64,000 nt of DNA. Source: Anaerolineales bacterium (GTDB lineage Bacteria; Chloroflexota; Anaerolineae; Anaerolineales; UBA6663). Shown here in pieces: positions 52,678-60,521 of this stretch. The position numbers were made by a program, and so were the translations under genes. The notes under the pieces are model-generated. The model saw only the letters and a program-made list of their open reading frames with translations. It did no database searches and was not told the origin of the DNA. The stretch is taken from assembly GCA_020845955.1 (NCBI GenBank), contig JADLEU010000100.1:1-64000 (forward strand), read 5' to 3'. How positions within the stretch are numbered: position 1 is the stretch's first letter; every line of letters begins with the position of its first letter.

Positions 52678-52705
52678 TTGACGGCATACCGGCGGGTGCT
52701 ATAAT
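52678..52705 (+). promoter_or_regulatory. sigma70-type promoter for the FmdB-like gene
   Basis: TTGACG (52678-52683), 16-bp spacer, TATAAT (52700-52705) preceded by TGC. The ATG follows at 52743. Confidence 0.6.
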
Positions 52706-52742
52706 TCCGTGACGGCCCCGCTAGACCAAGAGGTGATCGATC

Positions 52743-53048
52743 ATGCCGACTTACGCGTACCAGTGCCAAAGCTGTGGTGTGCAGTTCGAAAGAGTCCAGA
52801 AGTTTACCGATAAGCCATTGACCCGATGCCCGGAGTGCCGGAAGGGCCGAGTGCATCGCGTCGTCCAGCCGGCGGCCATCGTGTTCAAAGGTTCGGGTTG
52901 GTATTCTACGGACAGCCGCTCGGCGTCCGGCACGAAGCGCGCCGCCAAGTCAGACAAAGGCGAGAGCGGCGGCGCGGCGAGCAGCCCGGGCGCCAATGAC
53001 GTCAAGGCCGAGGCCAAGCCGGCCAAGACCGACACGGGCGGCGCCTGA
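52743..53048 (+). CDS. FmdB-family zinc ribbon protein
   Basis: A 101-residue protein. Residues 1-50 are the FmdB/CxxC_CxxC_SSSS zinc ribbon: MPTYAYQCQSCGVQFERVQK and RCPECRKGRVHRV supply four cysteines. The core ends with KGSGWYSTDSRS. The C-terminal half is a charged Ser/Gly/Lys/Ala tail without structure. FmdB-like proteins are common and were named as regulators of formamidase or amidase operons; their general role is unclear. A strong terminator follows 31 bp after the stop. Confidence 0.88.
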   Translation: MPTYAYQCQSCGVQFERVQKFTDKPLTRCPECRKGRVHRVVQPAAIVFKGSGWYSTDSRSASGTKRAAKSDKGESGGAASSPGANDVKAEAKPAKTDTGGA

Positions 53049-53079
53049 CGCGCGTTCAAGAGCAAGCGAATAACAAAAG

Positions 53080-53107
53080 GCCCGTCTCGCGGACGGGCTT
53101 TTTTGTT
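53080..53107 (+). terminator. intrinsic terminator after the FmdB-like gene
   Basis: Stem GCCCGTC / GACGGGC (53080-53098) with a TCGCG loop, followed by TTTTTTGTTT. On the other strand AACAAAAG supports only weak use. Confidence 0.88.
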
Positions 53108-53127
53108 TGGGCAACCGGGCGCGGCGG

Positions 53128-53430
53128 CTAGAGCTGAAAGCCGCCCGAAGCCTTGATGACCTTTTGGTCGAAATCCTCGACCAGACCCAGCAACTGGCCC
53201 TTGAGGGCCTGCCATTCCTCGGTCTCTAGGATCTGGTTCATCGTTTTGAGGTTCTTCGCCGTGCCACCAATCATGATCTGCGGCGACGACCCGTACATCG
53301 TATACCAGGCGTCAGTAGGCTCAAGCCCCAGCTTTTGCAGGCCAGGCACCCATTCGCGCACCTGGAACTCGAAGAACTCGGCCTCGCGGCCCGACTTGAT
53401 GTTCCAGGTCATCAGCAGTTTGACCGGCAT
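53128..53430 (-). CDS. small dimeric alpha/beta-barrel (NIPSNAP/ABM-like) protein
   Basis: A 100-residue protein: MPVKLLMTWNIKSGREAEFF at its start, then EWVPGLQKLGLEPTDAWYTM and LKTMNQILETEEWQALKGQL. Beta-alpha-beta pattern and length suggest a ferredoxin-like dimeric barrel of the ABM/NIPSNAP kind, used by monooxygenases and stress proteins. No conserved catalytic residue was identified. It follows the metallo-hydrolase gene on the same strand after 22 bp, so it is probably in one operon with it. Confidence 0.65.
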   Translation of the reverse strand: MPVKLLMTWNIKSGREAEFFEFQVREWVPGLQKLGLEPTDAWYTMYGSSPQIMIGGTAKNLKTMNQILETEEWQALKGQLLGLVEDFDQKVIKASGGFQL

Positions 53431-53452
53431 CGGCCATCCTCTCCCGGCCGGG

Positions 53453-54118
53453 CTAGGCCGTTTTGGTCTCCAGCATCACCACGCGCGTCTCGTCCGGCAG
53501 GCTAGACCTGGTGACCTTGAGACCAGGCTCGGGTTTCATCGCGCCGAGCCCCATTTCCTTCAAGAATTTGCTGACGGGTTCTAAGTCGCGCGAGCCGGCC
53601 TCAGTACGGTAGTGCATGGGCACCACTAACGACGGCTCAATCAGCGAGATGACTTCGGAGGCCTGCGCAGCAGTCAGGCCTCCGCCCCCGCCGACGGGCA
53701 CTAAGGCCACATCCACCGAGCCCAGCGCCTCAATCTGCGCCTGTTCCGGCACGTGGTCGAGGTCGCCAAAGTGGCAGACTGTCAGCCCGTCAAAGTCGAA
53801 GACGAAGATCGTATTCACGCGATTGGCCGCGCCGCCCTTCTTCTTCTTGTTGGCGTCGCCATCGGGTTTCGACGTGGCAATCCCGGTGATGAACACGCCA
53901 CCAATCTCGTATTCGCCGGGCCCGGTGAGTGCGCGCCGCTCGCCTTTCACCGCCTCAATGTGACTGTGGCCCGGGGCATCGTGGCTGACGGTTACAATCT
54001 CCGCCTTTAGGCGCAGCGTTGGATACCCCAGCGAGGCATCGTAGGGATCCGTGACGGCGGATGCCAGGCCGCGTTCCGCCAGCCGAAAACAGGAATGTCC
54101 AAACCACGTAATCTCCAT
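53453..54118 (-). CDS. UlaG-like metallo-beta-lactamase-fold hydrolase
   Basis: A 221-residue MBL-fold protein. It opens with MEITWFGHSCFRLAERGLAS, the usual start of UlaG-like enzymes, with DPY at the second strand. The metal motif TVSHDAPGHSH replaces the classic H-x-H-x-D-H with H-D-x3-H-x-H, as often seen in this subgroup. Later ligands are in VCHFGDLDH and VVPMHYRTE. A Lys/Gly-rich insert (ANKKKKGGAANR) lies mid-protein. Substrate unknown; related proteins hydrolyse lactones or phosphoesters. Confidence 0.82.
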   Translation of the reverse strand: MEITWFGHSCFRLAERGLASAVTDPYDASLGYPTLRLKAEIVTVSHDAPGHSHIEAVKGERRALTGPGEYEIGGVFITGIATSKPDGDANKKKKGGAANRVNTIFVFDFDGLTVCHFGDLDHVPEQAQIEALGSVDVALVPVGGGGGLTAAQASEVISLIEPSLVVPMHYRTEAGSRDLEPVSKFLKEMGLGAMKPEPGLKVTRSSLPDETRVVMLETKTA

Positions 54119-54184
54119 CCGTTCCTGGCCTCCTAACGATGGGAATTATATCAGAACATCGAATCGACCTGATATACTGCAGGC

Positions 54185-54952
54185 ATGTTGGCGTCACTAG
54201 AAGCTGGCGGGGGGCAGGTCATGTATGACGCGGCATCCGGCCGCGCGATGTTGCAGGCCCCTCCGACCCCAGCGCGGCAGTACACCGACGCACAGCTAGA
54301 CGACTATCACGCGCCGCGCGCCGGCGGCCGGCGGGCGCGCCTCCGCTTTGCTCACCGGCCGCCACTGCGCCTGTCACTGCGGGCGCGCGCCTCGCACGCC
54401 GCGCCGGCCGGCACGCTTGGGTTTGGATTTTGGAACGAGCCCTTTTCCGTGTTGGGCGCCATTGGGGGCACGCCAAACGTGGCCTGGTTCTTCTACGCGG
54501 CGCCGCCGTCTGATATGGTCCTGGCGCCGGGCGTACCTGGCCGCGGCTGGAAAGCGGCCACGCTGTACACGGGCCGGCTGCCGGGGTGGCTGGTCGGGCC
54601 TCCGGTCCTGGCGGCGATGGCGCTGGCCCGCGTGCCTGGGCTGGGACGGCCCATCTTGAGCCTGGGACGCCGTTTTGTAACCGCCTACGAAGCCTTGCTC
54701 GACGATGTGGCGCTCGATGCCTGGCGCGAGTATGTGCTGGAATGGCGGCCGCGCGAAGCCCGCTTTTTGGTCGATGGCGTCGAACGCCTGCGCTCGCCGG
54801 CCCCGCCGGTCGGCCCGTTGGGGCTGGTCATCTGGATCGACAACCAGTATGCCGTCGCCTCACTTGACGGGCGCCTTGGGTTCGGCGTCACACCGCTGGC
54901 CGAGGCCCAGACCCTTGAGATCGAGGGATTACGGCTGGAACCTTTGGTATAA
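54185..54952 (+). CDS. putative jelly-roll (concanavalin-like) protein
   Basis: A 255-residue protein without signal peptide or clear membrane segment. The pattern LRFAHRPPLRLSLRARASHA, GTLGFGFWNEPFSVLGAIGG, YVLEWRPREARFLVDGVERL and VIWIDNQYAVASLDGRLGFG is that of a laminin-G/GH16-like beta sandwich. No paired catalytic glutamates of GH16 (E-x-D-x-x-E) were found, so it is probably non-enzymatic. The end of the gene overlaps the -10 box of the ABC-F transcript. Function unknown. Confidence 0.65.
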   Translation: MLASLEAGGGQVMYDAASGRAMLQAPPTPARQYTDAQLDDYHAPRAGGRRARLRFAHRPPLRLSLRARASHAAPAGTLGFGFWNEPFSVLGAIGGTPNVAWFFYAAPPSDMVLAPGVPGRGWKAATLYTGRLPGWLVGPPVLAAMALARVPGLGRPILSLGRRFVTAYEALLDDVALDAWREYVLEWRPREARFLVDGVERLRSPAPPVGPLGLVIWIDNQYAVASLDGRLGFGVTPLAEAQTLEIEGLRLEPLV

Positions 54953-54953
54953 T
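54945..54953 (+). promoter_or_regulatory. extended -10 promoter of the ABC-F leader
   Basis: TGG-TATAAT (TATAAT at 54948-54953). Transcription should start near 54960-54961. Confidence 0.6.
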
Positions 54954-54960
54954 GCGGCCC

Positions 54961-55068
54961 GTGATCTACGTGACCCGGTTAGCCCAGGCGATGCTGTGCG
55001 TGGGGATGCGCGGTTCCATCGTCCGCCGTCCTGCTTGGATTCCGCCTGCTGCCTGCTGGCTAGGCTAA
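54961..55068 (+). CDS. candidate leader peptide (uORF) of the ABC-F gene
   Basis: A 35-codon frame starting at GTG exactly where the transcript should begin. It reads VIYVTRLAQAMLCVGMRGSI, then VRRPAWIPPAACWLG and a TAA stop. It has no ribosome site and would be translated as a leaderless message. The codons CGGTTAGCC early in the frame (54976-54984) are perfectly complementary to GGCTAACCG at its stop (55063-55071). A terminator hairpin follows 30 nt later. The layout is that of a ribosome-mediated attenuator; the peptide itself has no known relative. Confidence 0.45.
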   Translation: MIYVTRLAQAMLCVGMRGSIVRRPAWIPPAACWLG

Positions 55069-55097
55069 CCGCGTGCCATCCCGGCGCGCACCTGATC

Positions 55098-55130
55098 CGC
55101 CGCAGGCCCCGCCTGCGGCGTTTTGTTTGT
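55098..55130 (+). terminator. intrinsic terminator/attenuator upstream of the ABC-F gene
   Basis: Stem CGCCGCAGGC / GCCTGCGGCG (55098-55120), ten base pairs with a CCC loop, followed by TTTTGTTTGT. It lies 16-26 nt before the ATG at 55146, so the gene is silent unless the hairpin is prevented. Confidence 0.78.
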
Positions 55131-55145
55131 CTATGGAGCCTTGCC

Positions 55146-56798
55146 ATGATTGCGGTGAGCTTTGCCAACGTTAGCCTTGTCCTGGGAGCACGCCCCATTT
55201 TCCGTGACCTCTACTGGGAAATCCAGCGTGACCAGCGGGTGGGCTTGATTGGGCCCAACGGCGCGGGCAAATCGTCGCTGTTGAAACTCATTACGGGCGA
55301 GTACACCCCCGAGCCCGGCGGCCAGGTCGTGAAGACGCGCGGTTTGAATGTCGGCTACCTGGCGCAGGAGCCTGATCTCGACCTGCGGCAGACGGCCCTT
55401 GAGGCGGCCCTGGCCGGCAATGCCAGAGTCGCCGAGCTGGAGGCCGAATTGGACCAGGTCGAGCAGCGTTTGGGCGACCGGGCCGTCTACGGCGATGAGC
55501 GCGCGCTGACGCGCACGCTGGAACGCCAGGAGCGGCTTCTGGACGAATACAAGGCCCTGGGCGGAGCGGGCTACGCCGAGCGCGTGGCAGCGGCACTGCG
55601 CGGCCTGGGGTTGTCGGAAGCAGACTCCGCTCGCCCCATCGGGGCGCTGAGCGGGGGACAGAAGAAACTGGTCGGCCTAGCCCGCCTGCTGCTGGCCCGG
55701 CCGGACGTGCTGCTGCTGGACGAGCCCGACAACCACCTCGACCTGGCCGGCAAGGCTTTCCTCGAACAACTCATCAACACCTATAGCGGCGCTGTCGTCA
55801 TCATCTCGCACGACCGCTACCTCCTCGACGCCGTCGTCACGCACATCGCCGAGATCGAAGATGGCCGCCTGACGACCTTTGCCGGCGTCTATTCCACCTA
55901 CGTGGCCGAAAAGGAAGAACGGCTGGCGCGCCTGGACGAGCTATACCGAGTGCAGCAGCGCAAGATCAGCCGCATCGAGGCCGCCATCAAACGCTACGCT
56001 GTCTGGGCCAAGGTCTACGACAACGAGAAGTTCGCCAAACGCGCCCAATCTATCCAGAAGCAGCTCGACAAGGTCGATAGGATTGAGCGCCCGGTGCTGG
56101 AGCGGCGCCGGATGGAGTTGGCTCTGCGCGGCTGGCGCGGATCCAGCAAAGTGCTCGAAATGACCGGCGTGGAGAAGCGCTTTGGCGCCGAGGCGCCGCT
56201 GCGGGGCGTCGACCTGCTGCTGCGCCACGGCGATCGCGTCGGGTTGATCGGCGCCAACGGCGCAGGCAAATCGGTCCTGCTGCGCATCATCAGGGGCGCG
56301 ACAGCCCCCGACGCCGGCCAGGTCAAACTTGGTCCCAGCGTGCAATTGGGCTATTACGCCCAGGAGCATGAGACGCTTGCCCCGGAACAGACCCCGCTCC
56401 AGGCCGCGCGCCGCGCCGCCGCGATCTCAGAAGACGGGGCTGTGGCCTTCCTCAAACGTTATCTGTTCTCATACCAGCAGGTTGCGCAGCGGATTGGGGC
56501 GCTCTCGGGGGGCGAGCGCAGCCGCCTGCAGATGGCGCTGTTGGTGCTGTCTGGCGCCAACTTTCTGCTGCTCGATGAGCCCACGAACAACCTCGACATC
56601 GCCTCGGCGGAGGTGCTGGAGGACTCGCTGGCAGACTTCGAGGGCACGGTGCTGGTCATCTCGCACGACCGCTACTTCCTTGACCGCACGGTCAACCGGA
56701 TCGTCGAATTGGAGGCTGGGCGTTTGACCGAATACGTGGGTACCTTTGCTGACTACACCGAGAAGAAGGCTCAGGCCGGACCCAGCCGCGCGCCTTGA
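55146..56798 (+). CDS. ABC-F family ATPase
   Basis: A 550-residue protein with two ABC cassettes and no membrane segment. Cassette 1: GPNGAGKSS, LSGGQKKLVGLARLLLARP and DEPDNHLDL (Asp for the usual Thr). Cassette 2: GANGAGKSV, LSGGERSRLQMALLVL and DEPTNNLDI. The linker between them (about 255-320) is the charged helical P-site tRNA interaction motif (RIEAAIKRYAVWAKVYDNEK and more). ABC-F proteins act on the ribosome, either as translation factors or as antibiotic-resistance proteins. Resistance members are often controlled by leader-peptide attenuation, and this gene has such a leader upstream. Subfamily not determined. Confidence 0.92.
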   Translation: MIAVSFANVSLVLGARPIFRDLYWEIQRDQRVGLIGPNGAGKSSLLKLITGEYTPEPGGQVVKTRGLNVGYLAQEPDLDLRQTALEAALAGNARVAELEAELDQVEQRLGDRAVYGDERALTRTLERQERLLDEYKALGGAGYAERVAAALRGLGLSEADSARPIGALSGGQKKLVGLARLLLARPDVLLLDEPDNHLDLAGKAFLEQLINTYSGAVVIISHDRYLLDAVVTHIAEIEDGRLTTFAGVYSTYVAEKEERLARLDELYRVQQRKISRIEAAIKRYAVWAKVYDNEKFAKRAQSIQKQLDKVDRIERPVLERRRMELALRGWRGSSKVLEMTGVEKRFGAEAPLRGVDLLLRHGDRVGLIGANGAGKSVLLRIIRGATAPDAGQVKLGPSVQLGYYAQEHETLAPEQTPLQAARRAAAISEDGAVAFLKRYLFSYQQVAQRIGALSGGERSRLQMALLVLSGANFLLLDEPTNNLDIASAEVLEDSLADFEGTVLVISHDRYFLDRTVNRIVELEAGRLTEYVGTFADYTEKKAQAGPSRAP

Positions 56799-56856
56799 GG
56801 TCGGGAGGGCAGCGGACATCGCCTCGGGCGGGGCCGATGCGATGCGCCTCCGAGCG

Positions 56857-58095
56857 CTAACGCAAACGGAAGACGAAGGGGCGCTGGTTGGTGCGGTTCA
56901 TGTAGCCCTGGCTGTCGCGCACAAAGACCTTCCACGCATAAGTGCCCGGTACCAGATCCGGCGTCTGCCAGCAAGTCTCGGCGATCCAGCCGCTGTCGGC
57001 GGCGATTGGACCGGCCACGCGCGCGCGGAAGAGCAGCGGCGGCGGCCCGGCGCTGGCCGGCTCGCTCCAGCAAAGCCGCGGGGCTTCTGCCAACTCCGAC
57101 CAATTGGCCGGCCCCACGAAGATTGGGCTGATCCACACAATCCTGGCGCCCGCGCCGGTCACAGGCGGCGCGCGGACCGCAAAGCGCAAGCGCAACGCCC
57201 GGCCAGCCGCGCGCCCCCCCCAGGCGCTGCTCAGCTGCAGTAACCCTGCATACTCGCCGGTGGCGGCGGGCGCCGCCACCGGCACGATAAAGACCTTTTG
57301 GGTCTCGGTCTGCGCCACGGCCGTCAGGCGGCGCCCCGCGTAGGCAACGCCGCCCCGCATCAGGGCCGTGGTCCTAATAGCCACTGGCAGTCCCACCGTG
57401 GTGCCCGGCGCCAAGATCAGGCGCTGCGGGAGCGCGGCGGATTCGAGCGCCGCCGCGTTCAGGAGCGGAAGCCAGCTGGGCAGGCCATCCGGCGGGTCGA
57501 CCAATTCGAGATCGGTCCAGGCCAGGTTGTACGATCGGACCGTCATCGCCCGGAGGTCGGTGTCGTCGAGCGTATCCAAAGGGAGACAGGTGCGTTCCAC
57601 GACATTCGGCTGCACGTGAAAGTGCAGGTGCGGGCGCGTGCTGCTGCCGCTGTTGCCGGCGTAGGCCACCACCTGACCCTGGATCACGCGTTCGTCGGGG
57701 GCGACGACAATCCTGGCCAGGTGCATCAGGGCGCTGACGCGCCCGTCCGCGTGTTCGAGCATTACGGTCAGGCCGGAATCGCTGCGGGTGCCGACAAAGA
57801 ACACCTGGCCGGACTGCGGGGCCAACACCGGCACGTTCTCCATGCTGCCGACCATGGGCGTCAGGTCTAGCGCGCAGTGATCCTCATAGTAGCCGCACTG
57901 GTGAGTGAACAGCCCACCCGCGCCGCACGGCCCGCGGCTGATCCGCCACTCTCCAGCTGGTAAAGGCAAGTGCCAATCGGCGAAGTCTGCCGCGGCCGCG
58001 GCTCGCGTAGAGCGCGCTCCGCCAGGCCAGACCCCCAAGCACCCGAGCAGCACTGCCAGCCCCAACCGCACTGCCCGGCTGGCCCACGTGGACAA
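56857..58095 (-). CDS. M23 family metallopeptidase, secreted
   Basis: A 412-residue secreted protein: signal peptide (about 1-33, cleavage near ARSTRAAA) and a LytM/M23 domain (about 70-165). Zinc ligands are H in YYEDHCALDLTPM, VSALMHLARI and the H-x-H in STRPHLHFHVQP. About 240 C-terminal residues of beta structure follow. M23 enzymes cut glycyl or peptide cross-links of peptidoglycan. The first metal ligand block reads H-C-A-L-D rather than the usual H-x-G-x-D, so the set is close but not identical to the standard. Divergent from the L,D-transpeptidase gene. Confidence 0.83.
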   Translation of the reverse strand: MSTWASRAVRLGLAVLLGCLGVWPGGARSTRAAAAADFADWHLPLPAGEWRISRGPCGAGGLFTHQCGYYEDHCALDLTPMVGSMENVPVLAPQSGQVFFVGTRSDSGLTVMLEHADGRVSALMHLARIVVAPDERVIQGQVVAYAGNSGSSTRPHLHFHVQPNVVERTCLPLDTLDDTDLRAMTVRSYNLAWTDLELVDPPDGLPSWLPLLNAAALESAALPQRLILAPGTTVGLPVAIRTTALMRGGVAYAGRRLTAVAQTETQKVFIVPVAAPAATGEYAGLLQLSSAWGGRAAGRALRLRFAVRAPPVTGAGARIVWISPIFVGPANWSELAEAPRLCWSEPASAGPPPLLFRARVAGPIAADSGWIAETCWQTPDLVPGTYAWKVFVRDSQGYMNRTNQRPFVFRLR

Positions 58096-58112
58096 AGTCG
58101 ATCACGCTCCTT

Positions 58113-58121
58113 TGGTATAAT
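58113..58121 (+). promoter_or_regulatory. extended -10 box of the L,D-transpeptidase gene
   Basis: TGG-TATAAT (TATAAT at 58116-58121), 9 nt before the first ATG at 58131, which predicts a nearly leaderless mRNA. Confidence 0.5.
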
Positions 58122-58130
58122 CCTGAGGCG

Positions 58131-59150
58131 ATGATGCTTTCGCGCCGCGATTTCTTGAAGCTCTCGGGCCTGGCGCTCGGCGCTGCCTGGCTGCCCCCGC
58201 TGCCCCCCGACGAGGGACCGCGGCGCCCGGCCTTGCTCGGCCGGACGATCTACCTGAACTACATCTATGACCGACCCAGCTTCAACGGGCGGCAGGTCGG
58301 CCTCATTCCGTCCGAGTCGGTCTTCAGCATCTACAACACCATTCAAAGCACGGACAACTACTACAATCGCACCTGGTACGAGGTCCAGCGCGGCTACGTC
58401 CACTCGGCTTCCGTCCAGCCCGTGCGCTGGCAGCTCCAGACCCCGCGGACGGAACTGCCGCCCGACGGGTTCCTGGGTGAGGTCACGGTGCCATTTACGC
58501 TGGCTAAGGCCGGGCCCGGCGCCAACTATAACACGGCCTATCGCTTCTACTACAGCACCACGCACTGGATCACCGACGTGACCGTCAACGAAGATGACGG
58601 GCAGGTGTGGTATCAGGCCTTCGACGATCGATTCCATGAGTACCACTGGGTGCGTGCCGATCACATCCGGCGCGTACCGGCCAGCGAGCTGGCGCCGATC
58701 GCGCCCGAGGCCAGGGACAAGCGCATCGAAGTTGATCTGGACACGCAGACGTTTCGCTGTCTTGAGAACGGCCAGGTTGTGCAGGAAACCCTGTGTTCCA
58801 CCGGTCCCTACCTGCGCACCGAGAACGGCCGCCGCCTGTTCGGCACTCCCACCGGAGCATGGTTAATCAACCGCAAGCGCCCTAGCCGCCACATGGCCGG
58901 CGACGACCTAGCCGCCGACGACTTCTTCGATCTGCCAGGCGTGCCCTGGGTGAGCTACTTCCATTGGTGGGGTGTTTCCATCCACGGCACCTACTGGCAC
59001 AACGACTACGGCCGGCCGCGGAGCCACGGCTGTGTCAATCTGCCCTCGGACGTTGCCAAGTGGGTCTATCGCTGGACCGTGCCGGCCGGCAATGTCGCCG
59101 AGCGCGAAACCAATGGTGACGGCACCCCCGTCATTGTTATCGTCGCATGA
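58131..59150 (+). CDS. L,D-transpeptidase (YkuD domain), Tat signal
   Basis: A 339-residue protein. The start MMLSRRDFLKLSGLALGAAW carries the twin-arginine motif S-R-R-D-F-L-K and a hydrophobic region, so it is exported by Tat. The middle (about 60-195) holds two SH3-like beta parts. The YkuD domain is at about 200-335 with active site HGTYWHNDYGRPRSHGCVNL, giving the H-x-n-S-H-G-C set with catalytic Cys. L,D-transpeptidases form 3-3 cross-links in peptidoglycan or attach proteins. With the divergent M23 gene this makes an envelope pair. The following gene overlaps it by 4 bp. Confidence 0.9.
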   Translation: MMLSRRDFLKLSGLALGAAWLPPLPPDEGPRRPALLGRTIYLNYIYDRPSFNGRQVGLIPSESVFSIYNTIQSTDNYYNRTWYEVQRGYVHSASVQPVRWQLQTPRTELPPDGFLGEVTVPFTLAKAGPGANYNTAYRFYYSTTHWITDVTVNEDDGQVWYQAFDDRFHEYHWVRADHIRRVPASELAPIAPEARDKRIEVDLDTQTFRCLENGQVVQETLCSTGPYLRTENGRRLFGTPTGAWLINRKRPSRHMAGDDLAADDFFDLPGVPWVSYFHWWGVSIHGTYWHNDYGRPRSHGCVNLPSDVAKWVYRWTVPAGNVAERETNGDGTPVIVIVA

Positions 59151-59569
59151 GCCGGCGAGGACTGTTTGAGGGTCTGGTCGTCGACACGAACGGGCAGCCC
59201 GTGGCAGCCAGCGAGGTTGGTGGTGAAGCCCAGTACGTGGTCAGTGACGGCGGCTTCAGTTTCCACGTGCCGGCCGAGCCGGTCGACCGGGAGGTCCTTG
59301 GCCAGCTGCGCGCCCAGATCCTGGCCAATCAAGAGGCCGTTACACAAGGCACCATGAAGATGCTCGGACAGGACGACCTCTTTACCAAGGCCATGATCGA
59401 CTCCTCGCTCAAGAACATGGATGAGCACTTCACGCGCCTGATTGAGCACGGTCTGCCGGCCGAGGCCCGCGCCTATCTAGGGATGCTGGGTTTTCGAATT
59501 GTTTTGAACTACCACGGCGAAGTCGTCAGTATTGACCAGCCAGGCATCGCCGGGCCCGAGGAGGATTGA
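59147..59569 (+). CDS. conserved protein of unknown function
   Basis: A 140-residue soluble protein starting in an ATGA overlap with the L,D-transpeptidase gene. It begins with a short beta part (LFEGLVVDTNGQPVAASEVG), followed by helices (LGQLRAQILANQEAVTQGTM, SSLKNMDEHFTRLIEHGLPA) and an end GFRIVLNYHGEVVSIDQPGI. No cysteine, signal or catalytic motif seen. Translational coupling suggests that its product is needed together with the transpeptidase, but no role can be assigned. Confidence 0.65.
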   Translation: MSRRGLFEGLVVDTNGQPVAASEVGGEAQYVVSDGGFSFHVPAEPVDREVLGQLRAQILANQEAVTQGTMKMLGQDDLFTKAMIDSSLKNMDEHFTRLIEHGLPAEARAYLGMLGFRIVLNYHGEVVSIDQPGIAGPEED

Positions 59570-60521
59570 CATCGACCCCCGGCCCGCGTGCGTCGCAGCG
59601 CTGCTGGTGGTTGCGGGCCTGGCTTGCGGCGGCCAGCCCGACATCAACGCGACCGTCAACGCCGTCGGCACGTCGGTTGAGCTAACTCTGCTGGCCATGA
59701 CACAGCCCGGTGGGACAACGCCGGCGATCACGCCCGCGCCGCCCAGCGCCACGCCCCCCGCCACCCTGGGCATCGAGCCGACTGCCGCTTCGCCCAGCCC
59801 CACGGGACCACCGCCGGCCATCACGCCGCCCGCGGCAGCCTCCGCCACGGCCACACTGGAAGCAGTGGTGCGGCCCAACGGCGTCTTGGTGCACGCTCAA
59901 TACCGGGCGACCGCACCAACCATCGACGCCCAAGGCGAGGACTGGAGCGCCCCCCTGCCCAACTTCATCGATCAGATCGTTTTCCGGCCCGAAAATTGGT
60001 CTGGTCCCTCCGATCAAAGCGCCAGCTTCGCGCTGGGCTGGGACGCCAACTCGCTTTATCTGATTGCCGTGGTGAGCGACGATATCCACGCCCAGTCCGA
60101 GCACGGCGAATTGCTCTACCGCGGCGACAGCCTGGAACTGCAGCTTGATGTCGACTTGGCGGGCGACTTTCAGGAAGCCCGCTTGAACAGCGACGATTTT
60201 CAGCTTGGGCTGTCGCCCGGCAGCAATCGCAACAATCCGGAGGCCTACCTGTGGAACCCCGCCGAGCGGCGGGGCGTGCCGGCCGGCCTGGCGCTGGTCA
60301 CGCGCGCGGCGGGCGAAGGCGGGGGCTACGTGCTGGAGGCAGCCATCCCTTGGTCAATGTATGGCATTACGCCCAGCGGCGGCCTGCGCCTGGGCCTGGC
60401 CCTCAATAGCTCGGACAACGACAACCCGGCCGCCGCCGAGCAGCAAAGCATGCTTTCCAGCGTCTCCACGCGCACGCTCTTGAACCCCATGACTTGGGGC
60501 ACGCTGCAGCTAGATCCCTGA
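59532..60521 (+). CDS. lipoprotein with CBM9-like sugar-binding domain
   Basis: About 329 residues from a TTG at 59532, inside the end of the previous gene; no ATG or GTG precedes the signal peptide in frame. The lipobox is VAGLAC (Cys about residue 32). A Thr/Pro/Ala linker runs to about residue 110. The rest is a CBM9/DOMON-like beta domain: ATAPTIDAQGEDWSAPLPNF, SFALGWDANSLYLIAVVSDD, GDSLELQLDVDLAG and GLRLGLALNSSDNDNP. The family binds sugars or heme at the cell surface. Start codon uncertain; domain call good. Its end overlaps the convergent M28 gene by 12 bp. Confidence 0.75.
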   Translation: MTSQASPGPRRIDIDPRPACVAALLVVAGLACGGQPDINATVNAVGTSVELTLLAMTQPGGTTPAITPAPPSATPPATLGIEPTAASPSPTGPPPAITPPAAASATATLEAVVRPNGVLVHAQYRATAPTIDAQGEDWSAPLPNFIDQIVFRPENWSGPSDQSASFALGWDANSLYLIAVVSDDIHAQSEHGELLYRGDSLELQLDVDLAGDFQEARLNSDDFQLGLSPGSNRNNPEAYLWNPAERRGVPAGLALVTRAAGEGGGYVLEAAIPWSMYGITPSGGLRLGLALNSSDNDNPAAAEQQSMLSSVSTRTLLNPMTWGTLQLDP

